The notes below the pieces were generated by a model, which saw only the letters and a program-made list of their open reading frames with translations, ran no database searches and was not told the origin of the DNA. Shown here one piece after another: positions 54,846 to 63,519 of a stretch of DNA of 64,000 nucleotides (the stretch's first letter is position 1; each line of letters starts with the position of its first letter). The position numbers were made by a program, and so were the translations under genes. The DNA is from Geodermatophilus obscurus. GTDB taxonomy: Bacteria; Actinomycetota; Actinomycetes; Mycobacteriales; Geodermatophilaceae. Location of the stretch: the NCBI RefSeq assembly GCF_900143215.1, contig NZ_FRDM01000019.1:5229-69228 (forward strand), given 5' to 3'.

Positions 54846-55799
54846 TCAGAGGTCGGCCACGTCGGACTGCTTGGCGCGCACGGCCTCGGCCGCCTCGCGC
54901 AGCCCGGTGAGCTCGCTCTCGGTGAGGTCGCCCTCGACCACCCGGCGCACGCCGTCGCGGCCGATCTCGGCCTCGACCCCCAGGTAGACCCCCGAGATGC
55001 CGTACTCGCCGTCGACCCAGGCACACACCGGCATGACCGCACCGGAGTCCTGCATGACCGCGCGCGCCATGCGGGCGGCGGCCGCGGAGGGGGCGTAGTA
55101 CGCCGAGCCGGTCTTGAGCAGCGCCACGACCTCGGCGCCGCCGTTGCGGGTCCGGTCGACGAGGTGCTCGATGCGGTCGGCCGGCAGCACGTCGGCCAGC
55201 GGCTTGCCGTCGACGGTGCAGCGCGAGGGCACCGGCACCATCGTGTCGCCGTGCGAGCCGAGGGTCAGGGTGCGCACCGAGCCCACCGGGACGCCGAGCT
55301 CCTCGGCGACGTTGTTGGTGAACCGGGCGGTGTCGAGCATGCCGGCCTGGCCCATCACCCGGTTCTTGGGGAAACCGGTGGCCAGCTGGGCGAGCGCGGT
55401 CATCTCGTCCAGCGGGTTGGAGACCACGATGACCACGGCGTCCGGCGAGGTCTGCGCGATGTTCTCGGCGACCTGCCGGACGATCTTCGCGTTGGTCTCG
55501 ATGAGGTCCATCCGGCTCATGCCGGGTTTCCGCGGCAGGCCCGCGGTGATGACGACGACGTCGGAGCCCTCGGTGCCCTCGTAGGACCCGCCGCCGACGC
55601 CGACGACCCTGGTCTCGAAGCCCTCGATGGGCCGGGACTGGTTCATGTCGAGGGCCAGGCCCTCGGGTTTGCCCTCCACGATGTCGGTCAGCACGACCGT
55701 CTCGAAGACGTCGTACTCCGCGAGTCGGAGGGCGGTGGTCGAGCCGTAGAACCCGGCACCGACGACGGTCACCTTGCCGTTCCTGGGCTGCTCTGCCAT
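54846..55799 (-). CDS. mdh: Malate dehydrogenase (LDH-like class)
   Basis: A 317-aa NAD-dependent enzyme interconverting malate and oxaloacetate. VTVVGAGFYGSTTA near residue 9 binds NAD; ITAGLPRKPGMSR near 86 has the two substrate Arg residues typical of malate-specific enzymes; VSNPLDEMT near 125 and LGSHGDTMVP near 183 (catalytic His) follow. The start is the ATG at 55799, preceded at eight bases by TAGGTT, so the transcript is probably leaderless. The class is the tetrameric LDH-like MDH found in several actinomycetes. Confidence 0.95.
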   Translation of the reverse strand: MAEQPRNGKVTVVGAGFYGSTTALRLAEYDVFETVVLTDIVEGKPEGLALDMNQSRPIEGFETRVVGVGGGSYEGTEGSDVVVITAGLPRKPGMSRMDLIETNAKIVRQVAENIAQTSPDAVVIVVSNPLDEMTALAQLATGFPKNRVMGQAGMLDTARFTNNVAEELGVPVGSVRTLTLGSHGDTMVPVPSRCTVDGKPLADVLPADRIEHLVDRTRNGGAEVVALLKTGSAYYAPSAAAARMARAVMQDSGAVMPVCAWVDGEYGISGVYLGVEAEIGRDGVRRVVEGDLTESELTGLREAAEAVRAKQSDVADL

Positions 55800-55806
55800 G
55801 GCGGCC

Positions 55807-55812
55807 AACCTA
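55807..55812 (-). promoter_or_regulatory. Leaderless -10 element for mdh
   Basis: On the minus strand TAGGTT ends eight bases before the ATG at 55799 and no ribosome-binding sequence is seen. Confidence 0.55.
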
Positions 55813-55844
55813 TCGCTGGCCGGGGCTCCGCGCCCGGTCGGGTG

Positions 55845-55955
55845 CGGCCCCCGTGCAGGGTCCCGCCGCGAGCCTGCGAGTGGCGGGGGCGAGGGCGGCC
55901 GCCCTTCAGGGGCCCACCCCGAGCTCGCGAGGGGTGGGGGAAGGGTGGTCCTCTG
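55845..55955 (-). repeat. Stop-anchored palindromic element, copy P7 (tandem double)
   Basis: Minus strand: starts at the DUF3017 stop (TGA then CAGAGGACCACCC). First unit has arms GGACCACCCTTC (55940-55951) and GAAGGGCGGCC (55897-55907) around CTCGCGAGCTCG; the second unit carries CTCGCAGGCTCGC, GGCGGGACCCTG and ends CACGGGGGCC. It fills the gap to mdh. Confidence 0.75.
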
Positions 55956-56255
55956 TCAGGCGCCCGGGATCGCCAGCGCGAAGGCGGTGAGGAGGACGCC
56001 GACGCCGACCAGCAGGACGACGTCCACCGGCCGGCTGCGGACGGCGAGGAAACCGACCCGGCGCAGCGGGAGCAGCAGCCGCAGCAGGCCCCCACCGACC
56101 AGGGCCAGCCCGACGACGACCAGTCCGCGCCGCCAGTGCTCGAAGGTGACCATGAGCAGCCCGGTGCCCACCGTGAGCAGCACGACCAGCAGCGGCAGCT
56201 GCCGCAGCAGCCCGGCCAGGAACGGCCGGCGGGTGTAGAGCGGCGGGCGGGTCAT
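55956..56255 (-). CDS. Small membrane protein, DUF3017 type
   Basis: A 99-aa protein with three hydrophobic segments (LLVVLLTVGTGLLMV, GLVVVGLALVGGGLLRLLL, VVLLVGVGVLLTAFALAI). It follows folD by two bases (TGA-CC-ATG). DUF3017 proteins directly downstream of folD are usual in actinobacteria; function unknown. The start is the ATG at 56255. Its stop begins repeat P7. Confidence 0.78.
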   Translation of the reverse strand: MTRPPLYTRRPFLAGLLRQLPLLVVLLTVGTGLLMVTFEHWRRGLVVVGLALVGGGLLRLLLPLRRVGFLAVRSRPVDVVLLVGVGVLLTAFALAIPGA

Positions 56256-56257
56256 GG

Positions 56258-57127
56258 TCAGGCGGACAGGACGTCCGTGGCGGCGGCCTGCTCGGCGGCC
56301 AGGACGACGTTCTGCAGCAGCATCGCCCGGGTCATCGGGCCCACCCCGCCCGGGTTCGGGGCGACGTGGCCGGCGACCTCGACGACGTCCGGGGCCACGT
56401 CCCCGGCGATCCTGCCGTCGACCCGGCTGACGCCGACGTCGAGGACGGCGGCGCCGGGCTTGACGACGTCCCGGGTGACCAGACCGGGCACCCCGGCCGC
56501 GGCGACCACGATGTCGGCGCCGCGCAGGTGCGCGGCGAGGTCGCGGGTGCCGGTGTGGCACAGGGTCACCGTGGCGTTCTCGCTGCGCCGGGTGAGCAGC
56601 AGGCCCAGCGGCCGGCCCACGGTGATGCCGCGGCCGACGACGACGACCTCGGCGCCGGCGATCGGCACGTCGTAGCGGCGCAGCAGCTCGACGATGCCCA
56701 GCGGCGTGCACGGCAGCGGCCCCGGGACGTTGAGGACGAGCCGGCCGAGGTTGACCGGGTGCAGGCCGTCGGCGTCCTTGGCCGGGTCCATCCGCTCGAG
56801 GACGGCGCTCTCCTCGATGCCCGCGGGCAGCGGCAGCTGGACGATGTAGCCGGTGCAGGCCGGGTCGGCGTTGAGCTCGTCGACGACGGCGAGGACGTCG
56901 TCCTGCGTCGCGGTCGCGGGCAGTTCGCGCTGGATGCTCGCGATGCCGACCTGCGCGCAGTCCTTGTGCTTGGCGTTCACGTACCAACGGCTGCCCGGGT
57001 CGTCACCGACGAGCAGCGTGCCCAGGCCGGGACGGTGGCCGGCAGTGGTGAGGGCGGCGACCCGCTCGGTCAGCTCCGCGCGGATGGCTGCTGCCGTGGC
57101 CTTGCCGTCGAGAGTGGTCGCCTGCAC
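56258..57127 (-). CDS. folD: Methylenetetrahydrofolate dehydrogenase / methenyltetrahydrofolate cyclohydrolase
   Basis: A 289-aa bifunctional enzyme producing 10-formyl-THF, the one-carbon donor for PurN and PurH encoded nearby. [14 protein letters not shown] near residue 42 contains the catalytic Tyr and Lys, GYIVQLPLP near 90, [11 protein letters not shown] near 130, and [17 protein letters not shown] near 152 (NADP site) are typical; the C-terminal [15 protein letters not shown] is the family end signature. The start GTG at 57127 is preferred over an upstream frame extension of no homology. GRGITVGRP replaces the usual GRSxxVGxP. Confidence 0.94.
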   Translation of the reverse strand: MQATTLDGKATAAAIRAELTERVAALTTAGHRPGLGTLLVGDDPGSRWYVNAKHKDCAQVGIASIQRELPATATQDDVLAVVDELNADPACTGYIVQLPLPAGIEESAVLERMDPAKDADGLHPVNLGRLVLNVPGPLPCTPLGIVELLRRYDVPIAGAEVVVVGRGITVGRPLGLLLTRRSENATVTLCHTGTRDLAAHLRGADIVVAAAGVPGLVTRDVVKPGAAVLDVGVSRVDGRIAGDVAPDVVEVAGHVAPNPGGVGPMTRAMLLQNVVLAAEQAAATDVLSA

Positions 57128-57173
57128 GGCCGACAGTCTGCCGGAGGGGGGTCCGGGAGGAGCCACCCCGCCC

Positions 57174-57179
57174 TAGGCT
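57174..57179 (+). promoter_or_regulatory. Candidate -10 element for the membrane protein at 57.2 kb
   Basis: TAGGCT would start transcription near 57186, giving a ~41-base leader that includes the GAGGAG ribosome-binding site at 57216-57221. Confidence 0.4.
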
Positions 57180-57226
57180 CCCTGGTGCGGGCGTCTCCCC
57201 CGCCCGCGGTTGCGCGAGGAGTGCAC

Positions 57227-57862
57227 ATGAGCGAGCGCGAGCAGACCCCGGCCGGCGGAGTGCGGGGCGCCGACGACTGGCGGGAACAGACCATCCCCGG
57301 CATCCAGCCGGTGGCCGCCCCGGTGTCGGCCGGCGGTCCCGGCCACGCGCCCGGTCCGCCTCCACCCCCCGGCCTCGGCGGGCCTCCCGCCCCGGCGTAC
57401 TCGACCCGGCCGGTGCGCGTGCGGCGCCCGGACAGCCTGGCCAGCCTCCTGCTCCTCCTGGCCGGCATCGCGGCGGGCGTCAGCCTGCTGCTGCGCTGGC
57501 TGCCCGGCAGCGACCTCACCGGGTGGGACCTGGTCCGCCGCGGCCTCGACGACGCCGCCGACGGTGGTGTGGCGGCGGTCTTCGACAACGGGTTCTGGCA
57601 GCCGATGGCGGTCGTGCTGGGCGGCGCGGTGCTGTTCCTGCTGGGCCTGCTCGTCGTCCTGCCGGCGCGCTCGCACCGCTTCCTCGGGGTGCTGGCGCTG
57701 CTGGTGAGCCTGGCGGCCGGCGCGGGGGTGCTGGTGCCGCTGGCCGACGTCGGCTGGGACACCGCCACGATCGACACGGGGTTCTGGTTCGCCGTCGCCG
57801 TCCCGGTGCTCGGCCTGCTGGGCGCGCTGAAAGCGCTGTTGACCAGCCCCCGCTGGAGGTGA
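57227..57862 (+). CDS. Membrane protein of unknown function
   Basis: 211 aa from the ATG at 57227 (GAGGAG five bases upstream). The first ~70 residues are hydrophilic and Pro/Gly-rich (GPPPPPGLGGPPAPAYS). Four hydrophobic segments follow (SLLLLLAGIAAGVSLLL, VLGGAVLFLLGLLVVL, LALLVSLAAGAGVLVPL, FAVAVPVLGLLGALKALL). No family recognised; the form (soluble Pro-rich N-terminus plus four helices) is common in actinobacteria. Divergent from folD, convergent with the pentapeptide-repeat gene, from which no base separates it. Confidence 0.75.
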   Translation: MSEREQTPAGGVRGADDWREQTIPGIQPVAAPVSAGGPGHAPGPPPPPGLGGPPAPAYSTRPVRVRRPDSLASLLLLLAGIAAGVSLLLRWLPGSDLTGWDLVRRGLDDAADGGVAAVFDNGFWQPMAVVLGGAVLFLLGLLVVLPARSHRFLGVLALLVSLAAGAGVLVPLADVGWDTATIDTGFWFAVAVPVLGLLGALKALLTSPRWR

Positions 57863-58543
57863 TCAGTCGACCACCAGGGCGCCGTGGGCGCGGGCGACCT
57901 GGACGGCCTGCACCAGGTCGAGCTGCACGCCGGCCAGCTCGAACGCCCGCCAGTCGACCGCGTCGGTCGAGGCGCCGCGCAGGTCGGCCCCGCGCAGCTG
58001 CGCCCCCTGCAGGCGGGCCCGGTCGAGGTCGGCACCGGTGAGGTCGCACTCACGCAGGTCGGCGCCGGTCAGGTCGGCCTCCCGGAACCGCTGACCGGCC
58101 AGCACCAGCCCGGAGAGGTCGGCGCCGCGCAGCGACGTCCAGCTCCAGTCGCTGTCGGTCGTGGTCATCGGCCGCAGCTGCGCGCCGGGGAACTGCGAGC
58201 CGGTGAGCTTGCAGCCGTCCCAGGTGACGTCGAACAGCCGGGCGCGGTCGAAGCGGCAGGAGAGGAACGCCGTCCCCCGGTGCCTGGCCCCGCCCATCCG
58301 CACCCCGGTGAGCACGCAGGAGTCGAAGACGCACCGCCGGGTGACCAGCTCCTCCAGCCCGGCGTCCTCGAACCGGCAGCGGGTGAAGGTCACCCCCTCG
58401 AGCTCGGCGCCCCACCAGTCGACCCGGGCGAAGTCGGCCCCCTCGACGACCGCGCCGGCCTCGGGCGGCGGTAGGTGCGGGCGGGACGTGTGACGTGGCC
58501 CCGTGCAGGGACCCGCGCCGAGCTTGCGAGGTGTGGGGGGCAC
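57863..58543 (-). CDS. Pentapeptide-repeat protein
   Basis: Up to ~226 aa. The second half is a clear series of A(D/N)LxX repeats (ADLSGLVLA, ADLTGADLRECDLTGADLDRARLQGAQLRGADLRG), which fold as a right-handed quadrilateral beta-helix; earlier repeats are less regular (CRFEDAGLEELVTRRC). The function of such proteins is seldom clear; some protect DNA gyrase. The start is a problem: the only in-frame start codon before the conserved part is the GTG at 58543, which lies inside repeat P8, 12 bases after the purH stop. The next in-frame GTG (58393) would cut into the repeats. Confidence 0.75.
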   Translation of the reverse strand: MPPTPRKLGAGPCTGPRHTSRPHLPPPEAGAVVEGADFARVDWWGAELEGVTFTRCRFEDAGLEELVTRRCVFDSCVLTGVRMGGARHRGTAFLSCRFDRARLFDVTWDGCKLTGSQFPGAQLRPMTTTDSDWSWTSLRGADLSGLVLAGQRFREADLTGADLRECDLTGADLDRARLQGAQLRGADLRGASTDAVDWRAFELAGVQLDLVQAVQVARAHGALVVD

Positions 58544-58554
58544 GGGGTCCTTTC
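58497..58554 (-). repeat. Stop-anchored palindromic element, copy P8
   Basis: Minus strand: begins at the purH stop (TGA then GAAAGGACCCCG). Arms GGACCCCGTGC (58540-58550) and GCACGGGGCC (58497-58506) enclose CTCGCAAGCTCG and GCGGGTCCC. The first possible start of the pentapeptide-repeat gene lies inside its left arm. Confidence 0.85.
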
Positions 58555-60105
58555 TCAGTGGGCGAAGTGCCGGGTGCCGGTCAGGTAGACCGGGATGCCG
58601 GCGGCGGCCGCGGCCGCGACGACCTCCTGGTCGCGCACCGACCCGCCCGGTTGCACGACCGCCCGCGCCCCGGCGTCGAGCAGCACCTGCAGACCGTCGG
58701 CGAAGGGGAAGAACGCGTCGGAGGCGGCGACCGACCCGGCGGCCCGCTCCCCCGCCCGGGCGACGGCCAGCCTCGCTGCGTCCACCCGGTTCACCTGACC
58801 CATGCCGACGCCGACGGTGGCCTTGTCGTGGGCCAGCAGGATGGCGTTGCTCTTCACCGCGCGGACCGAGCGCCAGGCGAACACCAGGTCGTCGAGGCCG
58901 GCGGCGTTCAGCGGCTCGCCGGTGGCGAGGGTCCAGGTGGTGGGGTCGTCGCCGGGGGCGTCGACGCGGTCGGCACTCTGCACCAGCAGCCCGCCGCTGA
59001 TCGGGCGCAACTCGGTCGCTGCCTGGGCCGCCTCGCCCAGCCGGAGCAGCCGGATGTTCTTCTTCGCGGTGAGCACCTGCAGCGCGTCCTCGGTGAAGGA
59101 CGGCGCGACGAGGACCTCGGTGAACACCTCGGCCACCTGCTCGGCCATGGTGAGGTCGACCTCGCGGTTGGCCGCGATCACGCCGCCGAAGGCCGAGACC
59201 GGGTCGCAGGCGTGCGCCTTGCGGTGCGCTGCGGCGATGTCGGTGCCGACGGCGATGCCGCACGGGTTGGCGTGCTTGATGATCGCCACGCACGGGTCGG
59301 CGTGGTCGTGCGCGGCCCGCCAGGCGGCGTCGGTGTCGACGTAGTTGTTGTAGGACATCTGCTTGCCGTGCAACTGCTCGGCGTGCGCGAGCCCCGGCCG
59401 ACCGCTGCGGTAGAGCGCCGCCTGCTGGTGCGGGTTCTCGCCGTAGCGCAGCACGTCGGCGCGCTCCCAGCTGCCGCCCACCCAGGTGGGGAACACCGAC
59501 TCCGCGTCGGGCGCGACGACGCTGCCCAGCCACGAGGCGACGGCGATGTCGTAGCTCGCCGTGTGCCGGAACGCCGCGACGGCCAGCCGCTGCCGCTCGG
59601 CGAGGGTGAAGCCGCCGGCGGAGACGGCGGCGAGGACGTCGCCGTAGCGAGCCGGGTCGACGACCACGGCGACCGACGGGTGGTTCTTCGCCGACGCGCG
59701 CACCATCGCGGGGCCGCCGATGTCGATCTGCTCGACGCACTCGTCCGGGCTGCTGCCTGCAGCCACCGTCTCGGTGAACGGGTAGAGGTTGACGACGACG
59801 AGGTCGAACGGCGCGATGCCGAGGTCCTCGAGCTGCTGCACGTGCTCGGGCTTCCGGCGGTCGGCCAGGATGCCGGCGTGCACCGCGGGGTGCAGCGTCT
59901 TCACCCGCCCGTCGAGGCACTCGGGGAAGCCGGTGACCTGCTCGACCGGGGTGACCGGCACCCCGGCATCGGCGATGCGGCGCGCGGTCGCGCCGGTGCT
60001 GACCAGCTCGACGCCGGCGTCGGCCAGGCCGCGGGCCAGCTCCTCGATGCCGGTCTTGTCGTAGACGCCGAGCAGGGCACGGCGGATCGGGGTGCGGTCG
60101 CTCAT
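58555..60105 (-). CDS. purH: Bifunctional AICAR transformylase / IMP cyclohydrolase
   Basis: A 516-aa enzyme for the last two steps of IMP synthesis. N-terminal IMP cyclohydrolase (MGS-like) domain: [21 protein letters not shown] and [15 protein letters not shown] near 67-80. C-terminal AICAR transformylase: [13 protein letters not shown] near 213, [11 protein letters not shown] near 263 (catalytic Lys-His) and DAFFPFADG near 465. The ATG at 60105 overlaps the purN stop (ATGA). The stop starts repeat P8. Uses the 10-formyl-THF formed by FolD. Confidence 0.97.
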   Translation of the reverse strand: MSDRTPIRRALLGVYDKTGIEELARGLADAGVELVSTGATARRIADAGVPVTPVEQVTGFPECLDGRVKTLHPAVHAGILADRRKPEHVQQLEDLGIAPFDLVVVNLYPFTETVAAGSSPDECVEQIDIGGPAMVRASAKNHPSVAVVVDPARYGDVLAAVSAGGFTLAERQRLAVAAFRHTASYDIAVASWLGSVVAPDAESVFPTWVGGSWERADVLRYGENPHQQAALYRSGRPGLAHAEQLHGKQMSYNNYVDTDAAWRAAHDHADPCVAIIKHANPCGIAVGTDIAAAHRKAHACDPVSAFGGVIAANREVDLTMAEQVAEVFTEVLVAPSFTEDALQVLTAKKNIRLLRLGEAAQAATELRPISGGLLVQSADRVDAPGDDPTTWTLATGEPLNAAGLDDLVFAWRSVRAVKSNAILLAHDKATVGVGMGQVNRVDAARLAVARAGERAAGSVAASDAFFPFADGLQVLLDAGARAVVQPGGSVRDQEVVAAAAAAGIPVYLTGTRHFAH

Positions 60106-60719
60106 CGGGGGTCCTCCGTGGTCTCGGTGCCGAGGCCGGTGACCACGCGCGCCACCGTCTCCACCAGGAGCTCGCGCTCCACGTCCTTGATCCGTTCGTG
60201 CAGGCGCGCCTCGTCGTCCCCGGGGAGGACGGGCACCTCCCGCCGGGCGATCACCGGGCCGGTGTCGACGCCGGCGTCCACCCAGTGCACCGTGCTGCCG
60301 GTGACGTCGACGCCGGCGGCCAGGGCGTCGCGGACGGCGTGCGCGCCCGGGAAGGCCGGCAGCAGCGCGGGGTGGGTGTTGAGCAGCCGGCCGCCGAAGC
60401 CGTCGAGCACGGCCGGGCCGACGATCTTCATGAACCCCGCGGAGACCACCAGGTCGGGCCGGTGCGCGCCGATGGCGGCCGCCAGCGCGCGGTCCCAGGC
60501 GGCGCGGTCGGGGTGGTCGCGCAGCGCGACGGTGAAGGCGGGGACGCCGCGGCGGCGGGCGTGCCGGAGCCCTGGGGCCTCGCGGTCGCTGCCGACGGCC
60601 ACCACGGCGGCCGGATAGCCCGGGTCCTCGGCGGCGCTCAGCAGCGCCTCGCACAGCGATCCCGTCCCCGACAGCAGGACGACGACCCGCGCCCGCGGGG
60701 ACTGCTCGGCGGCGGGCAC
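60102..60719 (-). CDS. purN: Phosphoribosylglycinamide formyltransferase
   Basis: A 205-aa formyl-THF-dependent enzyme of purine synthesis. [15 protein letters not shown] near residue 12 binds phosphate, [15 protein letters not shown] near 90 and [14 protein letters not shown] near 110 contain the catalytic Asn and His, and [16 protein letters not shown] near 137 the catalytic Asp. The start GTG at 60719 lies eight bases after a TAGGGT box. The classical GSGSN phosphate loop reads SGTGS, common in actinobacteria. Operon purN-purH as in mycobacteria. Confidence 0.95.
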   Translation of the reverse strand: MPAAEQSPRARVVVLLSGTGSLCEALLSAAEDPGYPAAVVAVGSDREAPGLRHARRRGVPAFTVALRDHPDRAAWDRALAAAIGAHRPDLVVSAGFMKIVGPAVLDGFGGRLLNTHPALLPAFPGAHAVRDALAAGVDVTGSTVHWVDAGVDTGPVIARREVPVLPGDDEARLHERIKDVERELLVETVARVVTGLGTETTEDPR

Positions 60720-60726
60720 GGCAGCG

Positions 60727-60732
60727 ACCCTA
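60727..60732 (-). promoter_or_regulatory. Leaderless -10 element for purN-purH
   Basis: On the minus strand TATAGGGT ends eight bases before the GTG at 60719; there is no room for a ribosome-binding site. The edge of repeat P9 lies immediately upstream. Confidence 0.55.
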
Positions 60733-60735
60733 TAA

Positions 60736-60868
60736 GGGCCCCCTCGCCCCCCACCGTGAAGGACCCCGTCCTGCGCACCGGTCGCGGCAGAAGGACCTCC
60801 CTGCCCCCCACCGCTCGCCAGCTCGCGGCGGGGCCCTGCACGGAGGCCGGGGGCGAGAGGGTGCTCTC
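60736..60868 (-). repeat. Stop-anchored palindromic element, copy P9 (nested)
   Basis: Begins at the DUF6350 stop (minus strand TGA then GAGAGCACCCTC). Outer arms near 60737-60752 and 60849-60864 (GGGGCGAGGG against CCCTCTCGCCCCC on the minus strand) enclose a complete second hairpin: GGACCTCCCTGC (60793-60804) and GCACGGAGGCC (60838-60848) around CTCGCCAGCTCG. A further fragment GAAGGACCCCGTCC lies at 60767-60780. Confidence 0.65.
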
Positions 60869-62059
60869 TCAGCTCAGGGATCGCCAGCGGGTGACCGCGG
60901 CCGCGACCGCTGCGGCCACGCCGGCCTGCAGTGCCACCGCCAGGCCGGTCGCCACCGGCGGCGCCCCGACCTCGGCCAGCGCGCCGTCGCCGAGCGAGCC
61001 GCCGGCCACCCAGGCGACCAGGCCGCAGGTCAGGCCGAGCAGCACGCCCGCCAGCACCCCCCACAGCCCGGCGACGACCGACCCGCCGTCGTCCAGCCGC
61101 CGGCCCAGCGTCGCGCCGGCGACCAGACCGGCGAACGCGGGCACCACCTGCGAGGCGAAGGCCAGCAGCGGCACCGCCTGGGTGTCGGGCAGCGCGGCCA
61201 GCAGCGGCAGCGCCGGAACGGCCCCGAGCGTCACGCCGTGCACCGAGACGAGGGTGCCGCTGCCGACGGCGAAGCCCGGGCCGGCGGCCACGCCGATCGC
61301 GGCAGCGGCGGCATTGGGCAGCAGCAGGATGCCGAGCACCAGCAGCCCGACCGCGCCCGCGCCGGACCCGCCGAGGGACCGCGACAGCGCGGCGTAGCCC
61401 CCGGTGTCCGCGGCCAGGGCCACCGCCACCACGAGCAGGCCGAGGGAGACGGCGGTCAGCAGCCCGGCCGCTGCCGCGCGCAGCAGTGGCCGCACCGGGC
61501 CGGGCGCGGAGTCCAGGGCGTCGTCGAGCAGACCGGAGTCGCGCGCCGTCCCCCAGCCGACGGCCAGGACGGCGAGGACGGCGCTGCCGATCGCGGCCCG
61601 CAGCAGGTCGACCTGCGCCCCCGGGGTGTCGACGAGCAACCCGACCAGCACCGTCAGCAGCGTGTGGGTGCCGACCGCGGCGGCCAGGGCGGCAGCGAGC
61701 GGCCGGCCGCTGGTGAGGTCGCAGGCGCGGACGACGCCGCGGCCGGCGCTGGACAGGCCCCAGGCGACGGCCATGGTCAGCAGCAGCGGCGCGAGCACCA
61801 GCGGGCCGGACGGGAGCGTCAGGCCACCGCCCTGGGCGAGCAGCCACAGCTGCCCGGCCAGCCGCCCGGAGCCCACGACCGGCAGTCCGCCGGCCGGGTC
61901 GAGCGTCTGCACCACGATCGACGCGAGGCCCACGCCGAGCAGGCCGAGCACCGTGACCGCGGCGGTCGCCACGGCGGCGAGGACCGGGGCGTGCCGCGAC
62001 GGGCGGGCACCCGGGTCCCGCTGCCCGGGCAGGCTCAGTCGGGCGAGCAGGGAGACCAC
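60869..62059 (-). CDS. DUF6350 membrane protein (PerM-like)
   Basis: A 396-aa protein with about ten hydrophobic segments, for example LAAVATAAVTVLGLLGVGLA and LAFASQVVPAFAGLVAGATL. The DUF6350 family matches Rv0955 (PerM), a membrane protein linked to cell division and persistence in M. tuberculosis, and the position beside purN is the same. GTG at 62059 (VVSLLARLSLPGQRD) is the likely start; a longer frame extension upstream is Arg/Pro-rich noise. GACAGT seven bases before this GTG is a weak -10 candidate. The stop begins repeat P9. Confidence 0.82.
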   Translation of the reverse strand: MVSLLARLSLPGQRDPGARPSRHAPVLAAVATAAVTVLGLLGVGLASIVVQTLDPAGGLPVVGSGRLAGQLWLLAQGGGLTLPSGPLVLAPLLLTMAVAWGLSSAGRGVVRACDLTSGRPLAAALAAAVGTHTLLTVLVGLLVDTPGAQVDLLRAAIGSAVLAVLAVGWGTARDSGLLDDALDSAPGPVRPLLRAAAAGLLTAVSLGLLVVAVALAADTGGYAALSRSLGGSGAGAVGLLVLGILLLPNAAAAAIGVAAGPGFAVGSGTLVSVHGVTLGAVPALPLLAALPDTQAVPLLAFASQVVPAFAGLVAGATLGRRLDDGGSVVAGLWGVLAGVLLGLTCGLVAWVAGGSLGDGALAEVGAPPVATGLAVALQAGVAAAVAAAVTRWRSLS

Positions 62060-62135
62060 GCCCCCACTGTCCCAAGGCCGGGCCGGGATCGCCGGAGCAC
62101 GCGCCCGGCGATCCCGGCGGAGGGCGGCAGGAGGA

Positions 62136-63323
62136 CTACGCGGACGGGTCGCCCCCGGCGCCGGAGGCGGCGGAGCCGCCGGGCCGGCCGGCACCGCGGC
62201 CGCCCTGGGACGGCGGCGTCGCGGTGCCCGGGGAGGGCTGATCCGGAGCCGGCGGCTGCGGTCCGTAGCCGGGCTGCTGCCCGTAGGTGGATGGCTGCCC
62301 GTACGCCTGCCACCGCTGGTCCGGCGGCTGCCGGGGTGGCCAGGTCGTGCCCGCGACGGCCGCGGCCGGCCGGGTGCGGAGCCGACGGAGCAGCGTGAGG
62401 ACGGCGACGGTGAGGGCTGCGGTCGCGGCGAGGATGGTGAACAGCGCGAACAGGCTGAAGCCGCCTTCGAAGGTGCTCAGCCACTCGACCAGGGTCAGCA
62501 GGACGGCCAGCGAGGTCAGTCCCACCGTCACGAAGCCGCGGGGGAACGGCAGGCCGAGGTCCACCACCGTGGGCAGCAGCGCCCACACCGCGGCCAGGAC
62601 GAGCAGCACGGCGGCGGTCGTGACCAACGCGAAGTCGAAGCCGTTGATCGACTCGGCGAAGCCGAACCCGAAGTCGAAGGTGAACCACGGGAGGGTGGCG
62701 AACAGCAGGAACGCCGCCGCGCAGAGCGCGACCAGGTAGTCACCCCGGTCCGGCCGCTTCCGGTCGAAGCCGACCCGGGTGCCGCTGCCGGCCGGCTGCC
62801 CGTACGGCTGCTGCACCGGGGCCTGCTGGCCGAGGGGCTGACCCCACGGCGGCTGCTGGCCGTACTGGGGCTGCCCGTACGCCTGCTGCCCGTACTGCGG
62901 CTGGCCGTAGGGCTGCGGGTACTGCGCGCCGTGGCCCGGCTGGCCGTAGGGCTGTTCCGCATAGCCCGGCTGGCCGTAGGGCTGCTCCGCATAGCCCGGC
63001 TGGCCGTAGGGCTGCTCCGCGTAGCCCGCCTGGCCGTACGGCGGCTGGCCGTAGCCCGCCTGGCCGTACGGCGGCTGGCCGTAGCCGGACTGACCGTACG
63101 GCGCCTGCTGCCCGTAGCCGGGTGGGCCGTAGGGCTGTTGCGGCGGGTACTGCGCGCCGTAGCCCGGCTGGCCGTGGACCGGCTGCTGGCCGTACCGGGG
63201 CTGCTCCTGGTGCGGCTGCCCCGGTGCGGGGTGTCCGTCGTCCGGACGGTGCCCGCCCTCGCCCTCGCCCTCGCCCGGCTGCTGCCCGTACCCGCCCAGC
63301 GGCTGCGGCGGCTGACTGGTCAT
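62136..63323 (-). CDS. Membrane protein with Tyr/Gly/Gln/Pro repeat domain (Rv0954-like position)
   Basis: A 395-aa protein. Residues ~1-205 are a low-complexity domain of PYGQPGYxEQ-type decapeptides; then come four transmembrane segments ([70 protein letters not shown]) and a second Gln/Pro-rich tail. Between sucD and the PerM-like gene, M. tuberculosis has Rv0954, a four-helix protein reported in the cell-division complex; this is probably its counterpart, but the assignment rests on position and topology. The ATG at 63323 has GAGGAG nine bases upstream. Contains an exact 30-bp tandem repeat. Confidence 0.78.
   Translation of the reverse strand: MTSQPPQPLGGYGQQPGEGEGEGGHRPDDGHPAPGQPHQEQPRYGQQPVHGQPGYGAQYPPQQPYGPPGYGQQAPYGQSGYGQPPYGQAGYGQPPYGQAGYAEQPYGQPGYAEQPYGQPGYAEQPYGQPGHGAQYPQPYGQPQYGQQAYGQPQYGQQPPWGQPLGQQAPVQQPYGQPAGSGTRVGFDRKRPDRGDYLVALCAAAFLLFATLPWFTFDFGFGFAESINGFDFALVTTAAVLLVLAAVWALLPTVVDLGLPFPRGFVTVGLTSLAVLLTLVEWLSTFEGGFSLFALFTILAATAALTVAVLTLLRRLRTRPAAAVAGTTWPPRQPPDQRWQAYGQPSTYGQQPGYGPQPPAPDQPSPGTATPPSQGGRGAGRPGGSAASGAGGDPSA
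62941..63090. repeat. Five 30-bp tandem units inside the Rv0954-like gene
   Basis: Units start at 62941, 62971, 63001, 63031 and 63061. The first three are nearly identical (TGGCCGTAGGGCTG, then TCCGC and TAGCCCGGC); the last two share TGGCCGTACGGCGGCTGGCC. Because 30 is a multiple of three, copy-number change would add or remove decapeptides without a frameshift. Confidence 0.92.
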
Positions 63324-63441
63324 CGCGGGGCGCTCCTCGGTCGTGGCTGGGAACTGCACGGATCGTGGACACCGCCCGCAGCACGTACCACCGCGGCGCC
63401 CCCATCATCCCCCGCCGAGCCGCAGACGAGCTGCAGACGCC

Positions 63442-63476
63442 GCTGCCCGGCGACCCGTGCGGGGCCGCCGGGCAGC
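63442..63476 (-). terminator. Hairpin downstream of sucD
   Basis: GCTGCCCGGCG (63442-63452) pairs perfectly with CGCCGGGCAGC (63466-63476). It lies 44 bases past the sucD stop and before the next gene on the same strand. Confidence 0.6.
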
Positions 63477-63481
63477 CGGCC

Positions 63482-63519
63482 CCGCCCAGGCCACCACCCC
63501 GAGCATGCGAGGGGCGGCT
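63482..63519 (-). repeat. Stop-anchored palindromic element, reduced copy P10
   Basis: Minus strand after the sucD TGA: AGCCGCCCCTCGCATGCTCG then GGGTGGTGGCC. It keeps the stop anchor and the CTCGCATGCTCG core (identical to P1) but has lost most of the outer arm. Confidence 0.55.
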
